Positions 5,337 through 6,926 of a stretch of 6,926 nucleotides of DNA are shown piece after piece (position 1 is the stretch's first letter; each line of letters opens with the position of its first letter). The stretch is from Synechococcus sp. UW140 (GTDB lineage Bacteria > Cyanobacteriota > Cyanobacteriia > PCC-6307 > Cyanobiaceae). The notes under the pieces are model-generated. The model made no database searches, was not told the DNA's origin, and worked only from the letters and a program-made list of their open reading frames with translations. The stretch covers positions 1-6,926 of the forward strand of contig CAMDWF010000118.1 of the NCBI GenBank assembly GCA_945878795.1. The letters run 5' to 3'. The translations under genes were made by a program, and so were the position numbers.

Positions 5337-5695
5337 TGCTGCTGCTCGACACCAACATCCTGATCGACGTGCTGCGCGGCGAAGCCATCGCCCTGGCCTG
5401 GCTGGAGCAGCAGGAACACCCGGCCCTCAGCGTGATCAGCTGGATCGAGGTGCTGGTGGGCTGCCGCGGGGGTGAAAGCGACCGTGTGGAGGCCTGGTTG
5501 GACACCTTTCCCCGCTTGCCGATCGACGATGCCATTGCCCTGGAATCGGTGCGGCTCCGGCAACGCCATGGCCTCAAGATTCCAGACGCGATCATCCTGG
5601 CCACCGCCCGCTGCGCCGATCTCAACCTCGCCACCCGCAACAGCCGCGATTTCCCGCTCACGTTGGCCGGGGTGCTGCATCCTTACCAGCTCTGA
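5336..5695 (+). CDS. VapC-type PIN-domain ribonuclease toxin
   Basis: The 119-residue protein starts MLLLDTNILIDVLRGE, the classical PIN N terminus, with D5. Further active-site residues are E38 (ISWIEVLVG), D84 (KIPDAIILATA) and D105 or N102 (ATRNSRDF). The ATG at 5336 overlaps the vapB stop by one base; the frame is open farther upstream inside vapB, but the domain begins exactly here. GGGA at 5323-5326 is a possible ribosome-binding site. The family cuts structured RNA, usually tRNA. It is clearly different in sequence from the other VapC at 4615-5043, so the two modules were probably acquired separately. Its stop codon is the loop of a strong hairpin. Confidence 0.9.
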   Translation: MLLLDTNILIDVLRGEAIALAWLEQQEHPALSVISWIEVLVGCRGGESDRVEAWLDTFPRLPIDDAIALESVRLRQRHGLKIPDAIILATARCADLNLATRNSRDFPLTLAGVLHPYQL

Positions 5696-5707
5696 GAGCT
5701 GGTGAGG
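5681..5707. terminator. Bidirectional terminator-like hairpin between convergent genes
   Basis: CCTTACCAGCTC (5681-5692) pairs with GAGCTGGTGAGG (5696-5707) around a 3-base loop. That is 12 pairs with one G-T. The loop is the TGA stop of vapC, and the stem ends one base before the stop of the Uma2 gene on the other strand. There is no long T-run, but its placement between two converging genes fits a shared transcription end. Confidence 0.65.
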
Positions 5708-5708
5708 A

Positions 5709-6413
5709 TCAGCCCGCCCAGATCTCCTCCAACTCCACCACCAGCCCTGGGAAGTGGGGATCGCCCTCAAGGCGACTGGCCGCTTCGAGTCGCCGGGGCG
5801 GGGCCGGGGGATCGGCCAGGGGTTCCCAGATCTCCACCGCCCGCTCCGCTGGAATCAACAGCCAACCGAGGCGGGCGCCATTGCGCTGGTAGGCGGCCAT
5901 TTTCTGGCGCAGGGTGGTGAGACCGCGGGGGCCTTCGTCGCTGGGGCTTGCACCACTGGTGCTAACAAGCTCCACCACCAGATCGGGGCAAAGGGGGGCG
6001 AAGCCACGGCGCTGCTCGGCGCTGAGGGCCTGCCAGCGATCGAGAGACACCAACGAGGCATCGGGGCTGAGCACGGAGTTGTCCGGCAGGCGGAAGCCGG
6101 TGGAGCTGTCGAATGACTTCCAGTTGCCGGTGGCACGGGCCCAGGCCTGAATCTGAAAGGCCAGATCGGCGTTGCGGGCGCCTGTTTCGCTTCCGGTGGG
6201 GGTCATGCAGATCAGGGAGCCATCGGCGGCCAGCTCCAGCACGGCGTCTGGATTGGCCTGGCACAGCTCGGCGAACTGGTCGGGGGTGAGCCGCAGGCTG
6301 CTGCTGTGGAGGAGCGGCAGGGTGATCGATCCAAACGGCTGCTCCGGGCTCAGCAGCCCAGGGCAAGCCGGCTGGGAGCAGGGCGGCGCTTGGGGACTGG
6401 CTGGGGCGAGCAT
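5709..6413 (-). CDS. Uma2-family (DUF820) PD-(D/E)XK endonuclease-like protein
   Basis: The 234-residue protein matches the Uma2 family, which is heavily expanded in cyanobacteria and of uncertain role. LTPDQFAELCQANPDAVLE (42-60) and DGSLICMTPTGSETG (64-78) form the N-terminal part. D118 (LSPDASLV), E149 (PDLVVELVS) and K171 (LRQKMAAYQRNG) are candidate nuclease residues, and LGWLLIPAERAVEIWEP closes the core. The first 40 residues are proline- and serine-rich, and the true start could be later; no ribosome-binding site is clear. Compared with the broken copy at 3747-4172 it has five extra residues (STSGA) next to E149, coded around a 13-bp palindrome. It converges on vapC with a shared hairpin between them. 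Confidence 0.85.
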   Translation of the reverse strand: MLAPASPQAPPCSQPACPGLLSPEQPFGSITLPLLHSSSLRLTPDQFAELCQANPDAVLELAADGSLICMTPTGSETGARNADLAFQIQAWARATGNWKSFDSSTGFRLPDNSVLSPDASLVSLDRWQALSAEQRRGFAPLCPDLVVELVSTSGASPSDEGPRGLTTLRQKMAAYQRNGARLGWLLIPAERAVEIWEPLADPPAPPRRLEAASRLEGDPHFPGLVVELEEIWAG

Positions 6414-6457
6414 GGGCCCGGCGAAGGTGCAGGGTTTCAGGCTAAAGGCGGTTCAGG

Positions 6458-6779
6458 CAGCTGGCGGAGCTGCCGCTCAGCCGCGAGGCCCTGGTGCTCA
6501 CGCCCACGGAACACGCCGAACTGCTGGCCAGCGGCTCCACCATGGCCGCCGCCCGCCCAGATCGAAGCGATTGAAACCTTCCTGCGCGATCAACCCATCG
6601 CAGCCAGGCCAGGGCAAACCCTGCGGCTCGGCCTGGTCGATGCCGACGCTGAATGGGTGCTAGCCAGCGCCGTCCTTGCCGAGGCCGACCTGGTTGTGAC
6701 CGGCGATCAGGGCGTCCTGGCCTGCACCACCTGCCCAGTGCCGTTGCTCATTCCACGGGCCTGCTGGCAGCAGCTGCGA
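6458..6779 (+). pseudogene. Fragment of a PIN-family toxin (COG1569-like), frameshifted
   Basis: The C-terminal two thirds of a PIN toxin can be read in two frames. The first gives QLAELPLSREALVLTPTE and HAELLASGSTMAAARP, then hits TGA at 6572-6574. The second takes up from 6561 with IEAIETFLRDQPIAARPG, then EWVLASAVLAEADLVVTGD and CPVPLLIPRACWQQL. The N-terminal part with the first catalytic aspartate is missing; in its place is the upstream sequence shared by the two Uma2 copies. The pattern resembles proteins annotated as 'toxin component, PIN family'. No stop follows CWQQL in frame, because the sequence runs into the back of a RelE remnant. No antitoxin partner is visible. Confidence 0.75.
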
Positions 6780-6926
6780 GCGCCTGGCTCAAGGGCTCCA
6801 CGGCAACGATCCTGTCATCCTCCACACGCACCCTGTAGACCCCGGCTTCTTCCTGAACAGCAACGCAGTTGGGAGGCCGGGGATTTTCGGCCAGCAGATC
6901 AATGGCTGCGCGAATGCGTTGCTGAT
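6748..6926 (-). pseudogene. Remnant of a RelE/ParE-type toxin (runs off the right edge)
   Basis: On the minus strand the window edge enters at QQRIRAAIDLLAENPRP, then CVAVQEEAGVYRVRV. This is the middle of a RelE/ParE-superfamily toxin, a family that cleaves mRNA at the ribosome (RelE) or blocks gyrase (ParE). After RVRV the expected GDYRIIYTV-like strand is missing and the frame jumps to EDDRIVAV. The usual VGHRREVY ending is also absent; instead the frame continues through the end of the PIN fragment to a stop at 6748-6750. Homology ends near 6799. The 5' part and any RelB/Phd partner lie outside the window. Confidence 0.7.

Noticed and set aside
5033..5770. Long minus-strand frame of 245 codons
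   Set aside because: It is antisense to vapB and vapC, which have clear motifs; the translation is rich in R, S and Q as expected of a GC-rich shadow.
6172..6663. Plus-strand frame of 163 codons
   Set aside because: It is antisense to the conserved Uma2 gene and then crosses the PIN fragment in the wrong frame.
1..6926. CRISPR array, tRNA or rRNA genes
   Set aside because: No regularly spaced repeats of 20-40 bases and no tRNA cloverleaf or rRNA-like sequence was seen on either strand.

Overview
The window looks like accessory DNA from a GC-rich cyanobacterium, most likely a freshwater picocyanobacterium of the Synechococcus/Cyanobium type. The evidence is two HIP1 palindromes (GCGATCGC at 4491-4498 and 4624-4631), a secreted protein with a cyanobacterial PEP-CTERM-like tail (PAPLP, short hydrophobic stretch, RKLRKRIK), and an IS5-type transposase whose wording matches cyanobacterial elements. 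The taxon is an inference; no ribosomal or other marker gene is present.

Layout. Bases 1-118 hold the end of an unrecognised reading frame. A good sigma70-type promoter (168-196) precedes a decayed IS5-family transposase (282-1150). It has lost its N terminus and is broken by a 26-base insertion, with a second 24-base insertion inside. A gene-free, palindrome-rich stretch follows (1151-1418). Next comes a less GC-rich gene for a secreted, C-terminally sorted protein (to 2309). Its best ATG (1546) is out of frame with the body of the gene across a CCCCCCT heptanucleotide repeat, an arrangement expected of a phase-variable gene. A 15-bp hairpin lies inside this gene.

From 2443 onward the window is a cluster of toxin-antitoxin and nuclease genes. 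In order they are: a DUF6922-like small protein overlapping an AbiEii-type nucleotidyltransferase; a broken Uma2 copy on the minus strand; a Phd antitoxin with a VapC PIN toxin; a ribbon-helix-helix VapB antitoxin with a second VapC; an intact Uma2 gene on the minus strand; a frameshifted fragment of another PIN-family toxin; and, at the right edge, the deleted remnant of a RelE/ParE-type toxin on the minus strand.

The three two-gene operons are tightly coupled, by TTGA overlaps twice and a TGATG overlap once. The two VapC operons have candidate operators: 11-bp direct repeats 21 bp apart before phd, and a 15-bp palindrome before vapB. The two Uma2 copies are in the same orientation and bracket the two VapBC-type operons, so recombination between them could excise roughly 2 kb carrying both modules. 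The intact modules would be expected to oppose their own loss, while the broken copies show that the locus turns over quickly.
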